From NCBI GenBank assembly GCA_041664945.1, contig JBAYJY010000024.1, positions 1 through 37,834 on the forward strand: DNA of 37,834 nucleotides, read 5' to 3'. The position numbers and the translations under genes are program-made. Origin of the DNA: JBAYJY01 sp041664945 (lineage in GTDB: Bacteria; UBP15; UBA6099). How positions within the stretch are numbered: the first letter of the stretch is position 1; the number at the start of each line of letters is the position of its first letter. Of this stretch, positions 16,447-25,304 are shown one piece after another. Below the pieces are notes generated by a model that was not told the origin of the DNA, did not search any database, and saw nothing but the letters and a program-made list of their open reading frames with translations.

Positions 16447-19400
16447 TCAATCAACCGGCGCGCAATCGGTTTCGGACCTGTCGCCGAGGTTGCCGTAACG
16501 ATGATAGTTGGCGCTGATGCTTTGTTCGAGAAGGTGCCAGAGCGCCTCGACGCGGCCGTCCATGCAGACCGGCGCTCGCGCGATAAACAGGCCTGTTTCC
16601 GCTGCCGCCGACGCTATCAGGATCGGAACTCTGTCCGGCGCGGCGTAGCGGATACGGTCAACCGCATTGTCAAAAATCATCTTGGCGACCTCGCCGTCGG
16701 ATGACTTTGCGAACGATATCTTACCGCCGAGTTCTCCGGCAAGCTCTTTTGCAATGTCGATGGTTTCAGGCCTTATTGAGTCCGGGTAACTGACGTTGAC
16801 GCGGCAACCTGCGGCGCGCGCCGCGCAGATTCTGCCTATGATGTCGAAAAGCGAATCGTTCGGGTGCAGCCGTATCATCATTCGCCCGACAGGCAGGTAG
16901 CGGCGGAAATTGTCCTGCCCGCGCAGTTTGAAACAGTCGTGCGTCTGATAGAATTCTTCAATCGCCGCCAATTCGCAACTTCGCGCGCAAGCAATTATTT
17001 TCTCGACCTCCCACAACGCGATTTTTTCTTCTCTCTTCCCCATTACGAGAGCGCGGTCGATTAGTCTTTGCAGTTGCGGATCGATCAGCTGCTCGCTTCC
17101 GTCGGGAAGGTCGACATCCTTGAAATTCATGAAGAGGGAAACATAGTTCGGACCGCCCGTTTTGATGCCGGGTCCGAAGGATGATTTTCCCATTCCGCCG
17201 AACGGCTGCCGTAGCACTACGGCTCCGGTAGTGCCCCGATTTATATATAGGTTGCCCGCTTTGATATTTTCTTTCCAGAACTCGCATTCACGGTCATCGA
17301 GGCTCTCGATGCCGGAAGTGAGTCCATATCCGGTCATGTGAATTATTGAAATCGCCCCGGCAAGATTCTCGGCTTTCATAACCGACAAAACCGGCTCGAA
17401 AAGCTCGTTCATGTGCGAGTGGCTGCCCGGCTTCACATTCCATTTCACAGCCGGAGACCAGAGGTTCGGATTGTTATCGACCATCTTCGGCATGACTGCC
17501 CACGACTCGCCGGGTTCGAGCGTCTTCAGCGCTTTTTCGAGGTCGCCGGACGGCGGCCTTATCAGCGGCCCGACCTTAGAGCTAAGCCTCCACGCGGAGC
17601 CGACGCTTAAGCTTTCGACCGCGTCCTGAAGCTGGCGTTTGAAGCTTTCGTCCTCGAAAACTTCCTCTTCGAGAATGAGCAGCGAAGTGGCCGAACATTT
17701 TTGGCCGCTGTGGCCGAATGCGGACTGGATGACGTTCTTTATCGCCTGGTCGCGGTCCGACATTGCGGTGACGATTGTCGCGTTCTTGCCGCCGGTTTCC
17801 GCGTAGAGCAGCATCTCCGGTTTGCTTTTCAGCATCTGGAAGGCTGTGTCCGTTCCGCCGGTGAGTATCACGGCGTCGACGTCGGGGTGAGATACGAGTT
17901 TCGAGCCGACCGCGCCGCCGGAGCAGGGCAGGAACTGCAGCGTTTTTTTCGACACTCCGCCGCGCCAGAAGCATTTGCATAACTCGTATGCGACAAGAAC
18001 GGTGTCGGACGCCGGTTTGAGAATGACAGTGTTTCCCGCGGCAAGCGCCGCCGCTATGCCGCCGCATGGGATAGCGATCGGGAAATTCCACGGCGACACG
18101 ACGACAACAACGCCTTTGCCTGAGCATTCGAGATTCTTTCTGTCCGCGAACATTCCGGCCGAGCGGGCGTAGTATTCGACGAAGTCCACCGCTTCGGAAA
18201 CTTCCGGGTCGGATTCGAGCAGCGTCTTGCCGCCGTCCGCGAGCGCGGCTCCCATAAGGCCGACGCGTGTTTTTCTGAGCTCCATCGCGACTTCGGAAAG
18301 GGTTGCGGCTCTTTCCACCTGGCTTTTCGAGCGCCAGCGATCTTCATCTTTTTGGGCGGCGTTGACTGTAAAAAGCATGTCTTCCAAACCGGCGAGTTGA
18401 TAACGGCCCACCACCGTTCCCGGCCGCGACGGGTCGTTGCAAAATCCATTTTCACGGCCATCGTAAATTTCTTCGCCGTCGACGACGATCGGAATAGCCG
18501 CCGCTTTGTCTCCGAACAGCGGTTGCCATTGGTCTATGATGCTTTGCGCCCACTTCTGATTCGCGGGAAGCGAGAAATCCGTGTCGGGTTCGTTGACGAA
18601 ATCTTCAGCGAGGCGGTTGCGGGCGGCCGCTTCGTCAACAGCCTCGCTACGGTTCTGAGTCCGGCGCGGCGCGCTCCCGACGGTTTTCGACAGCAGATAA
18701 GAATCGTAAAAATCCTTTTCGAGTTTATTCCACGTGTCGTCGCCGACGGCGAGGTCGAAGGAATGGCTGAGAAAATTGCCGGGGCCGGTGTTTTCGTCGA
18801 GCCGCCGGGTTAGGTAGCCGATCGCGGAGATGAAATCCTCCTTGCGAGTCGCAGGCGCATATAGAAGAATCCGTTCGGTGACTTCGCCGATCGCGCGGCA
18901 GATATGGTCGGCCATGCCTTCGAGCATTTCGAGTTGAATGCCGTCCATCGCGTCGCGCTCGGATGCGAGAACGATTCCATAAGCGAGATCGAAAAGATTA
19001 TGCGAAGCTACGCCGAGCTTGACCGCGCCGATATTTTCAGATTTAAGGCCTTCGATTAGCATGCGTTTGTAGTTAGCGTCGGATTCGATTTTGCTTTTGT
19101 ACTGCGCGACCGGCCAGTCCTTAAGGCTCGACTCTGTCTTCTCCATTTCGAGATTCGCGCCTTTGACAATGCGGATGATAATCGGGGCGCCGCCGCTTTC
19201 AACGCGTTTTCGCGCCCATTCGTTAATCCGCAACTGTGTGAGATAGGAATCGGGAACGTATGCCTGAAGAACGATGCCGGCAGATATCTTTTCCATTTCA
19301 GGTAGGTCGAGAGTTCTCATAAACGCTTCGGCCGTCAGATACATGTCACGGTATTCTTCCATATCGAGATAGACAAATTTGGGAGTCTTCGAGCCGTCCG

Positions 19401-20139
19401 GCCTCGTGAATTCATGTTTTGCGGCTTCCAGAAACAGTTTCTCCAGCCGCTCGCAAAGAACGGATATTGTGTGTTCGGCGGAAACGGCTGATATCTGAGA
19501 ATAGATTGTCGATATCTTAATTGAAACGACGTCGATTTCAGGATGAGCGAGCGCTTTGAAATATTGTTCGTAACGCTTCGCGGATTCGCCTTCGCCGAGC
19601 ACCGCTTCGCCGAGAAAATTCACGTTCATGCGCAGGTTCTGAGAATGGCGCTTTTCAAGGTGTCTTTTCAGCGGTTCCGGTTCGGCGGCGAGTATAAGAT
19701 TATCGCTCGTGCTTCGCATCTTCATTTTAACGATCGGCACTGACAGCACAGGCAGAAAATTGCCGAAGGTTTTGAAAATCTCAAGCAGCGATCTGTCCAG
19801 TCTTCCCATGAAACCGGGAATGTCCTGCGTCTTCAGCAGGTGCACAATCTGGTTCGCAACGCGCTGAGGACTCTTCGATCTGAAGCTCTGGTCCGTCAGC
19901 TTCATGATCGTAACTTTATCGTGCGGCGAACGCACGAGGAGGGCCAGCGATTCCTGCTTCTTTTTTTCTTCGTTCGTTTCCAACTCGATAGCGCGGCTCA
20001 GAAGGTGTCTCGCAAGAAACGCCGACTTTTGAACCTCCGGCGGATATTCACTTTTAAGTTCCGGTTTAAAATCTTTAAAAATGCCGGCAAGAATATTTTT
20101 GGAGTCTTTTTTGCTTTGAATACCGTTTTCGCCCGACAT
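16447..20139 (-). CDS. putA: Bifunctional proline dehydrogenase / L-glutamate gamma-semialdehyde dehydrogenase
   Basis: A 1230-residue PutA that oxidises proline to glutamate in two steps: FAD-dependent PRODH and NAD-dependent P5C/GSA dehydrogenase. The PRODH barrel spans about 130-440, with AYVPDSYLTQLRINEW and the FAD/substrate region IIRIVKGANLE near 325. The ALDH domain spans about 530-990. It has SPWNFPIAIPCGG, the general base E781 in ETGGKNAT, and the nucleophile C815 in GQKCSATS, 34 residues apart as expected. The domain closes with QPFGGMGKSSFGPGIKTGGP. A C-terminal extension of about 230 residues ends HRYGNLG, as in larger PutA types. The ribbon-helix-helix DNA-binding domain of E. 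coli PutA is absent, so it should not autoregulate. A G-rich GGGTGGGGG precedes the ATG. Confidence 0.96.
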   Translation of the reverse strand: MSGENGIQSKKDSKNILAGIFKDFKPELKSEYPPEVQKSAFLARHLLSRAIELETNEEKKKQESLALLVRSPHDKVTIMKLTDQSFRSKSPQRVANQIVHLLKTQDIPGFMGRLDRSLLEIFKTFGNFLPVLSVPIVKMKMRSTSDNLILAAEPEPLKRHLEKRHSQNLRMNVNFLGEAVLGEGESAKRYEQYFKALAHPEIDVVSIKISTIYSQISAVSAEHTISVLCERLEKLFLEAAKHEFTRPDGSKTPKFVYLDMEEYRDMYLTAEAFMRTLDLPEMEKISAGIVLQAYVPDSYLTQLRINEWARKRVESGGAPIIIRIVKGANLEMEKTESSLKDWPVAQYKSKIESDANYKRMLIEGLKSENIGAVKLGVASHNLFDLAYGIVLASERDAMDGIQLEMLEGMADHICRAIGEVTERILLYAPATRKEDFISAIGYLTRRLDENTGPGNFLSHSFDLAVGDDTWNKLEKDFYDSYLLSKTVGSAPRRTQNRSEAVDEAAARNRLAEDFVNEPDTDFSLPANQKWAQSIIDQWQPLFGDKAAAIPIVVDGEEIYDGRENGFCNDPSRPGTVVGRYQLAGLEDMLFTVNAAQKDEDRWRSKSQVERAATLSEVAMELRKTRVGLMGAALADGGKTLLESDPEVSEAVDFVEYYARSAGMFADRKNLECSGKGVVVVVSPWNFPIAIPCGGIAAALAAGNTVILKPASDTVLVAYELCKCFWRGGVSKKTLQFLPCSGGAVGSKLVSHPDVDAVILTGGTDTAFQMLKSKPEMLLYAETGGKNATIVTAMSDRDQAIKNVIQSAFGHSGQKCSATSLLILEEEVFEDESFKRQLQDAVESLSVGSAWRLSSKVGPLIRPPSGDLEKALKTLEPGESWAVMPKMVDNNPNLWSPAVKWNVKPGSHSHMNELFEPVLSVMKAENLAGAISIIHMTGYGLTSGIESLDDRECEFWKENIKAGNLYINRGTTGAVVLRQPFGGMGKSSFGPGIKTGGPNYVSLFMNFKDVDLPDGSEQLIDPQLQRLIDRALVMGKREEKIALWEVEKIIACARSCELAAIEEFYQTHDCFKLRGQDNFRRYLPVGRMMIRLHPNDSLFDIIGRICAARAAGCRVNVSYPDSIRPETIDIAKELAGELGGKISFAKSSDGEVAKMIFDNAVDRIRYAAPDRVPILIASAAAETGLFIARAPVCMDGRVEALWHLLEQSISANYHRYGNLGDRSETDCAPVD

Positions 20140-20220
20140 AAAACCCCCACCCGTATTTTTTTAAGCGCAAATATATCCACAGGATAATATTTTACAAAGG
20201 AAGACGCTGCGGCAGTTGCG

Positions 20221-20661
20221 CTACCCCGCCGCGATTTCAGCGGCAATTTCAGCTGCGTCGCGCACGAGAAGCGGGCATTTTGTTTTAAAAACGCCGGAAG
20301 CTTGAGCCGCATCGTGCTCTTCTTTAGTTCTCATGCTGTAGCCGATAAGCGTTGCGCAATCGACAGCGCCGAATTTCTCGACGAACCGTTTATCGAATTC
20401 CTGAACTTTTGAATAACTGTTTGCGCGATCGTCCTCCGGCTTGTCGCGGCCGAAAAGAAGGCCGAAAGCGATTACCGCGCCTGAGAAAGCTCCGCATGTG
20501 TATCCGCAGCGGGATATCCCGCCGCCGAAGCCGCTCGCCATTCGCGGCGCGATGGAGCTTTTAATATCGAACGTCTCCATCATCGCCAGCAACACGCTTT
20601 CAGCGCAGTTATATCCGGAATCAAAGTGAGCGACAGCTATATCGCCAATATTCTTAGTCAT
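20221..20661 (-). CDS. C_GCAxxG_C_C family protein
   Basis: A 146-residue member of the C_GCAxxG_C_C family (redox-active cysteine proteins found mostly in anaerobes). The pattern is visible as C19 in GYNCAESVLLA, C52 and C56 in GISRCGYTCGAFSGAV, and C102 in AVDCATLIGY. The glycine-rich SGFGGGIS precedes the Cys pair. The family is thought to bind a metal or cluster, and no function has been firmly assigned. There is no signal peptide. The CGGAGAG ribosome site fits the ATG. It lies between the GH38 gene upstream and putA downstream on the same strand, with 41-bp and 81-bp gaps, so loose co-transcription is possible. Confidence 0.9.
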   Translation of the reverse strand: MTKNIGDIAVAHFDSGYNCAESVLLAMMETFDIKSSIAPRMASGFGGGISRCGYTCGAFSGAVIAFGLLFGRDKPEDDRANSYSKVQEFDKRFVEKFGAVDCATLIGYSMRTKEEHDAAQASGVFKTKCPLLVRDAAEIAAEIAAG

Positions 20662-20702
20662 GCTAACTCTCCGTTCGCGCGCTTGGCGCGGAATTTAGCG
20701 AA

Positions 20703-23700
20703 TCAAAAAACGACACGCAATGTCTTTATTTCATAATGTCCGATCGGCACGGAAATCGTCGCGCTTTTCGGAGCCGGCAGCGTTTTCAGTTCGCGTTCGA
20801 CGAGATTTGTCTCGACGATCTTTTTCGGCTTCGCCGGCAGATTGAGGACGGCCGTCGTGTCTTTTCCGGTTGTTTCGACGAGCCGAAGAATAAACCCATC
20901 GCCGTTTTCAGCTTTCTTCATTGTAGCAAGAGTGACATTATCTGGGCCGGCGGAGAAGAAGGAGCGGCTCTTGCCGAGCTTGCCGGCGTGTTTCGCCGCG
21001 TGGACGACAAAGAGCGGATCGTTGTATTCCGCGCCTCTGAGTTGCGAATTAGCGGCTGCCCATGCGCCGGCGTGCGGATAGAGCGCGAGAGGAATGCTGT
21101 GGAAGCCTCTGTCCGCCTCTGGGTCCGGGCCGCTTGGCGAGCGCAGCATTGTCATGCGCAGCACGTTGTCCTTGACGTCGTATCCGTACTTGCTGAAGCT
21201 GAGCAGCGTCGCGCCGAATTTCTTGTCTTTATTCGTGTAGTCGACCCAGCGGTGGCCGCTCATTTCCCATTTCGCCTTCTCGCCTGGAGTCTTCGCTTTC
21301 GTTACGCGGTCGATCGCGGCGTATGGAATTTCGAATGTCGCGACATCCGCGTCGAGGTTCAGATTGAAAGCTGACTTGAGGAAAACGCCTCTGTCCTGCC
21401 AGTCGGTGTCGAGGCGCCCGTAAACGATGGGTGAGCCGGCGACGAGCGAGTAATAAGTTTTAAAATCTGTTTTTTCGCCGAACTTGCGATGCGCCATTAT
21501 CGTAACGCGCACCGGGCCGTTTTCGACAACCCTGATTTCAATCGGGTTCGGCATTTCCATCAGGCTGCCTTTCGGCGGAATGATGCCGCTGCCGTCGGGA
21601 GTAAAGCGCGGGTCCCATGCGTCTGAACTCGCGGTCTCTTTGTAGGCTTGCAACTCGAATGCCGACTGTCCGTCCACAATGACTTCGCGCTTGCTCTTTT
21701 TGTCGTATATGCTGGATACCCATCCGTTTTCAGGATCTACTTTGATCGTGAAGAACTCGTTGTCCATTTTATTTTCGGAAACAGTCGCCGCCGCTGATTT
21801 CGCGGTTGACTTGCGGCCCTCGACGATGCGATAAACCGAGAAGCCCATCGCCGGGATTTTCTTCGCGAGGAACAACGCAGCTTTCGAGCCATCGTCTTTT
21901 TTGATGATCTGAACGGGAATTTCCTTGCCGGTGTTGTCGAAAACGGAAACTGCCGAAGCGCCGGAAGCGATAGGCGTCTCGACGACATCGTCCCGGCTCC
22001 AAGAAAGACCGTTGAAGAGAACGAGCGGCGCCCCGTCGCCGGTTGTGTCCGCGTTCTTCGCGATCGCGTTCAGAGCGCCGTCGGTGACAGTCTTGCATTG
22101 GCCGGAGACCCACGCGTGATCAATGTCGGCGTCTTTATAAACCGGAGTGATCGAGGAGCCGGGAAGAATGTCGTGGAACTGGTTGAAAAGCAAAATCTTC
22201 CAAGCTTCCTCAATAACGTCGAAAGCATATTTCTGCCCGGCGGCGATAGACGCGATTGTCGAGAAACGTTCGGAGTTCATCAGCCGGATTTCGTTGCGTC
22301 GGTTGTTGTTCTTTGTATTTGACTGCGTCGTGTAGGTTCCGCGGTGGTATTCGAGATAGAGTTCGTCGTTCCAAGTCGGGAAATCCTGTTTCTTTGCGGA
22401 AGCGAACATGTCGTCGAAAGCTGTTTCAACATGCATGAATTCGATATTGGGATAGATCGGGGATTCCCGGAAAGCGTAAGCGCGTTCGACATAATCGCGG
22501 GGGATGCCGCCGCCGTGGTCGCCCATCCCGTAGATGACGAGGTTGCTGTTTACGCCGTGTTTCGCTTTCATGTTGGCGAGCTGGTTGACCATAGTGCTGC
22601 CGGTTACGTTTTCTCCGTAGCCGCCCTGAGGGAAATAGACAAGAGTTTTCGAGCCGTCGGGGGCCTGCCACCAGAAAAGGTTGTAGGGGAACCGCGTTGT
22701 GTCGTTCCAGCTAATTTTCTGCGTGACGAAACCGCGCATGTCGCTCTTTGCGAGAATCTGAGGAAGGTTCCAGTTGTATCCGAATGAGTCGGGCGTCCAG
22801 CCGATAGTGCTGACGACTCCGAGTTTTTCCTTTGAGTATTTGCGGCCGTACATGAACTGGCGCACGTAGCTTTCCCCGGAGGGAAGGTTGCCGTCCGGCT
22901 CCACCCATTCGGCGCCGACGGGTTCCCACTTGTCGCGTTTGATGTCGGCGAGAATCCGCTTGAACAGGTCGGGATAATCTTTCTCCATCCAGCGGTAACA
23001 GTGCATCTGGTTAGCGGCGTAAACAAAGTCCGGGAAATCCTTCTGAAGCGCCAGCACGCCTTCGCTCGTTCCCTGCCAGACGATGTGTTCGCCTTCAGCC
23101 TTGTCCCAGAGCCACGCTGGGTCGATGTGCGAATAGGCGACGAGCATCATAGTGTATTGCTTTAGGACTTTAGTTAGCGGTGCGAGAATAGCGAAGCATT
23201 TTTTCATTGACGCTCTGAAATCGTCTACGCGGCCCGCGGAGAGCGCTTTAACGTCTATCGCGTCTGCCGCCTCGTCGAGAACGGGGCGCCACTTCTCGGG
23301 TTTTTCGCCTGCGAGATTCAAAGACGTGTCGAGAGAGTCGAATGCTTCGCTGAAAGAGGAAACCTCTTTTGCGAGGTCGCCGAGAAGATCGAAATCAATG
23401 CTCAGCTTGCGCAGAACGCCCGGGTAGTTCCCGTTGCGTCTGACCTTCATTGCGATATAGAAAATTTCGCCGGGCTTTGCGTTGTCGGTAAGCGTTATGT
23501 GTCCGGCCGAGCGGTCGAAACTCTGTTTCAGTTCGCCGTTAACGTATATGTCGCCCTTATCCTCGACGCTTGCGCTGAATCCGATCTTAGTGCCCGCTAT
23601 GGGGATGTCGAGAACTTTTTCCGGCACAGTATAAGTCGTGCGTATCCACACCTCCGGCGTAGTCGACCAAATATAACCCTGACCCGCTTTTTGAAATTTC

Positions 23701-23897
23701 TTTGCGGGAGTCTGAGGGTCGAGAACCTGTTCTTTTGTGAGTTTGTTTGTCACCTGCCAACTTTTCATCGGCTGCGAGATCATGCTCTGCAACTGGCCGA
23801 CGACGGTGTTGAGCTTAGTCACAAGAGCCTGCGATTCCACGGCTGCCGCCATCATGATCATAACAGCAAGAGTAAATGTCACGAGTCCCTTTTTCAT
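20703..23897 (-). CDS. Secreted alpha-mannosidase-like glycoside hydrolase, family GH38
   Basis: A 1064-residue exported GH38 enzyme, expected to release alpha-linked mannose with retention and bound Zn2+. A signal peptide covers about residues 1-24 (FTLAVMIMMAAAVESQALV). An N-terminal beta-sandwich (about 60-170) precedes the catalytic domain. Its zinc ligands are H257 and D259 in SHIDPAWLWD. The nucleophile is D370 in GWTPDSFGYNWN, which also coordinates zinc. QMHCYRWMEKDYP and WVEPDGNLPSGES add substrate contacts. The alpha-mannosidase middle three-helix domain (FNQFHDILPGSS) and C-terminal beta domains are present. The GGGGAGGAG ribosome site is strong. Export implies breakdown of external glycans, or periplasmic handling of imported ones. 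Exact linkage preference cannot be inferred. Confidence 0.93.
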   Translation of the reverse strand: MKKGLVTFTLAVMIMMAAAVESQALVTKLNTVVGQLQSMISQPMKSWQVTNKLTKEQVLDPQTPAKKFQKAGQGYIWSTTPEVWIRTTYTVPEKVLDIPIAGTKIGFSASVEDKGDIYVNGELKQSFDRSAGHITLTDNAKPGEIFYIAMKVRRNGNYPGVLRKLSIDFDLLGDLAKEVSSFSEAFDSLDTSLNLAGEKPEKWRPVLDEAADAIDVKALSAGRVDDFRASMKKCFAILAPLTKVLKQYTMMLVAYSHIDPAWLWDKAEGEHIVWQGTSEGVLALQKDFPDFVYAANQMHCYRWMEKDYPDLFKRILADIKRDKWEPVGAEWVEPDGNLPSGESYVRQFMYGRKYSKEKLGVVSTIGWTPDSFGYNWNLPQILAKSDMRGFVTQKISWNDTTRFPYNLFWWQAPDGSKTLVYFPQGGYGENVTGSTMVNQLANMKAKHGVNSNLVIYGMGDHGGGIPRDYVERAYAFRESPIYPNIEFMHVETAFDDMFASAKKQDFPTWNDELYLEYHRGTYTTQSNTKNNNRRNEIRLMNSERFSTIASIAAGQKYAFDVIEEAWKILLFNQFHDILPGSSITPVYKDADIDHAWVSGQCKTVTDGALNAIAKNADTTGDGAPLVLFNGLSWSRDDVVETPIASGASAVSVFDNTGKEIPVQIIKKDDGSKAALFLAKKIPAMGFSVYRIVEGRKSTAKSAAATVSENKMDNEFFTIKVDPENGWVSSIYDKKSKREVIVDGQSAFELQAYKETASSDAWDPRFTPDGSGIIPPKGSLMEMPNPIEIRVVENGPVRVTIMAHRKFGEKTDFKTYYSLVAGSPIVYGRLDTDWQDRGVFLKSAFNLNLDADVATFEIPYAAIDRVTKAKTPGEKAKWEMSGHRWVDYTNKDKKFGATLLSFSKYGYDVKDNVLRMTMLRSPSGPDPEADRGFHSIPLALYPHAGAWAAANSQLRGAEYNDPLFVVHAAKHAGKLGKSRSFFSAGPDNVTLATMKKAENGDGFILRLVETTGKDTTAVLNLPAKPKKIVETNLVERELKTLPAPKSATISVPIGHYEIKTLRVVF

Positions 23898-24043
23898 GTT
23901 TCTTGTCTCCTCCCCAATGCTGATGTCCGGCGGCGGAACAAATGCCGCAGTCCCGTTATTCTATATAAAACAAAGATGTATGACAAATCAAATAAATAAA
24001 ATGCTAAATATATTGCGGCGGTGGATTGAATAAGCAAAAGAGG

Positions 24044-24071
24044 TTGACAGACGGATGAGGCGCATTAGAAT
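24044..24071 (+). promoter_or_regulatory. Sigma-70 promoter of tRNA(CAU)
   Basis: TTGACA (24044-24049), a 16-bp spacer and TAGAAT (24066-24071) match the housekeeping consensus at 11 of 12 positions. The predicted start near 24079 gives a 5' leader of about 75 nt before the tRNA. Confidence 0.7.
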
Positions 24072-24154
24072 GTATTGCCTGAAGTGATGTGATAGAAGAG
24101 TCGGCGTAAATGCAGATTGAAAAAGCTGGCGGAAGCGTGTAATATATTGAAGAC

Positions 24155-24226
24155 GGGCCTATAGCTCAGCGGTAGAGCAGTGGACTCATAATCCATTGGT
24201 CGTAGGTTCAAATCCTACTGGGCCCA
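24155..24226 (+). tRNA. tRNA with anticodon CAT, probably tRNA-Ile2 (lysidine) rather than elongator Met
   Basis: A 72-nt cloverleaf. Acceptor GGGCCTA pairs with TGGGCCC (one G-T pair), the anticodon loop is CTCATAA, and the T-arm is GTAGG-TTCAAAT-CCTAC. No CCA is encoded. The anticodon CAT alone allows Ile2 or Met. The stretch around GACTCATAATC plus TTGGTCG before the T-arm resembles tRNA-Ile2 of other bacteria, which makes Ile2 more likely. The identity call is moderate; the gene itself is secure. Confidence 0.93.
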
Positions 24227-24255
24227 TAATCAGATAAGAAACATGATAAGCTGTG

Positions 24256-25293
24256 TTATGAGTATTTCGTGTTGCAATCAAGCTCGATTCCGAGTAGCCG
24301 CGTCGCGTTGCCGTGAAGGTATTTCTCGCGAAGTTCGGGGCGGCCTTCGGTGGAGACGAGCGCGTGAGCGAGGCAAACCGCGATGGGATAGAACGCCCAG
24401 TCGGAACCGAACATAACTTTGTCGGAATCGGTCTCTTTGAATATTTTGCGCAGCGCGGGAACCGGCTGTCCCGATGTTTCGAGGTATACGTTTGGGAACT
24501 CGCGGCTGTACGCGATGGCCTCGTCGAGGCTCCTGATTCCAGCGTGTCCGAGTATGAATTTCAGTTTCGGAAACCGCTTGAAGATGACTCTGAACCGCGA
24601 GAGAGCCGACAGTTTCTGAATCCACGCCGGTTCGGCGCCTGTGTTGCCTGAGTGTGACAGGACCACAACGCCCATCTCCTCGCAATAGCCGAAGAAGCGC
24701 AGCGCCTGAGGGCTGTCCGGCGGGTGGAACTGAAATTCGGGGTGATACTTTGTTCCCTTGCATCCTTGCGACATAAACCATGCGAGTCTCTCTCGCGGAT
24801 TCGGGGCGAGAGGGTGGACGCTGGCGAACGGAATCACTCTGTCCTGTCCGCGGCATGTTTTCAGCGTATGACGCGAGTGTCGCGGCCAGTATGGAATCTC
24901 GACGGGAAGGGCGACAGCCCTCGTAATCCCGCAGCGGTCCATCTCATCTATCAGATTCGGAAGCGTGTGGGTTTTCGCGCGCGGCGGCCTCTTCAACATG
25001 ATCCACCACATTTCCCGGTCCACCGCCGCAGCGGTTTCAGGCGAGGAAACATGACGGTTATTAAGAATGTCCTGAGGCAGTGAATAATCGAAGAAATATT
25101 CGACTGAAGGCGTTTTTGCCTTGAGGTCGATTCGCGCGCTAAAGCCGTAACAGAATCCGAGGTGAGTGTGGGTGTCGATAACTGGCGGAATGCCGGCGTC
25201 TCGCCGCAGGCGGATTCCGCGTTCGTCAGATTCGAACCAAGGCAGTTTTGCCAAGTCGGGAATTGAGCGTATGTTCAGGTTTTCATAATTCAT
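24256..25293 (-). CDS. Amidohydrolase-2 family TIM-barrel hydrolase
   Basis: A 345-residue cytoplasmic protein of the amidohydrolase_2 group (related to ACMS decarboxylase and 2-pyrone-type hydrolases). Metal or catalytic residues are visible as DTHTHLG (HxH, about 41-45), His in VVLSHSGN, His in LILGHAGIRS and Asp in VMFGSDWAF near the C-terminus. The insertion GTKYHPEFQFHPPDSPQALRF is typical of this group. Substrate is unknown. It lies 11 bp downstream of the AsmA-like gene on the same strand and is probably in its operon, an odd pairing with no obvious logic. The tRNA(CAU) gene converges from the other side with a 29-bp gap. Confidence 0.87.
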   Translation of the reverse strand: MNYENLNIRSIPDLAKLPWFESDERGIRLRRDAGIPPVIDTHTHLGFCYGFSARIDLKAKTPSVEYFFDYSLPQDILNNRHVSSPETAAAVDREMWWIMLKRPPRAKTHTLPNLIDEMDRCGITRAVALPVEIPYWPRHSRHTLKTCRGQDRVIPFASVHPLAPNPRERLAWFMSQGCKGTKYHPEFQFHPPDSPQALRFFGYCEEMGVVVLSHSGNTGAEPAWIQKLSALSRFRVIFKRFPKLKFILGHAGIRSLDEAIAYSREFPNVYLETSGQPVPALRKIFKETDSDKVMFGSDWAFYPIAVCLAHALVSTEGRPELREKYLHGNATRLLGIELDCNTKYS

Positions 25294-25304
25294 AGAAAAA
25301 TCAA

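Noticed and set aside
16447..20139. Regulatory PutA with DNA-binding domain
   Set aside because: The N-terminus lacks a ribbon-helix-helix segment and goes straight into the helical PRODH arm, so no autoregulation is claimed.
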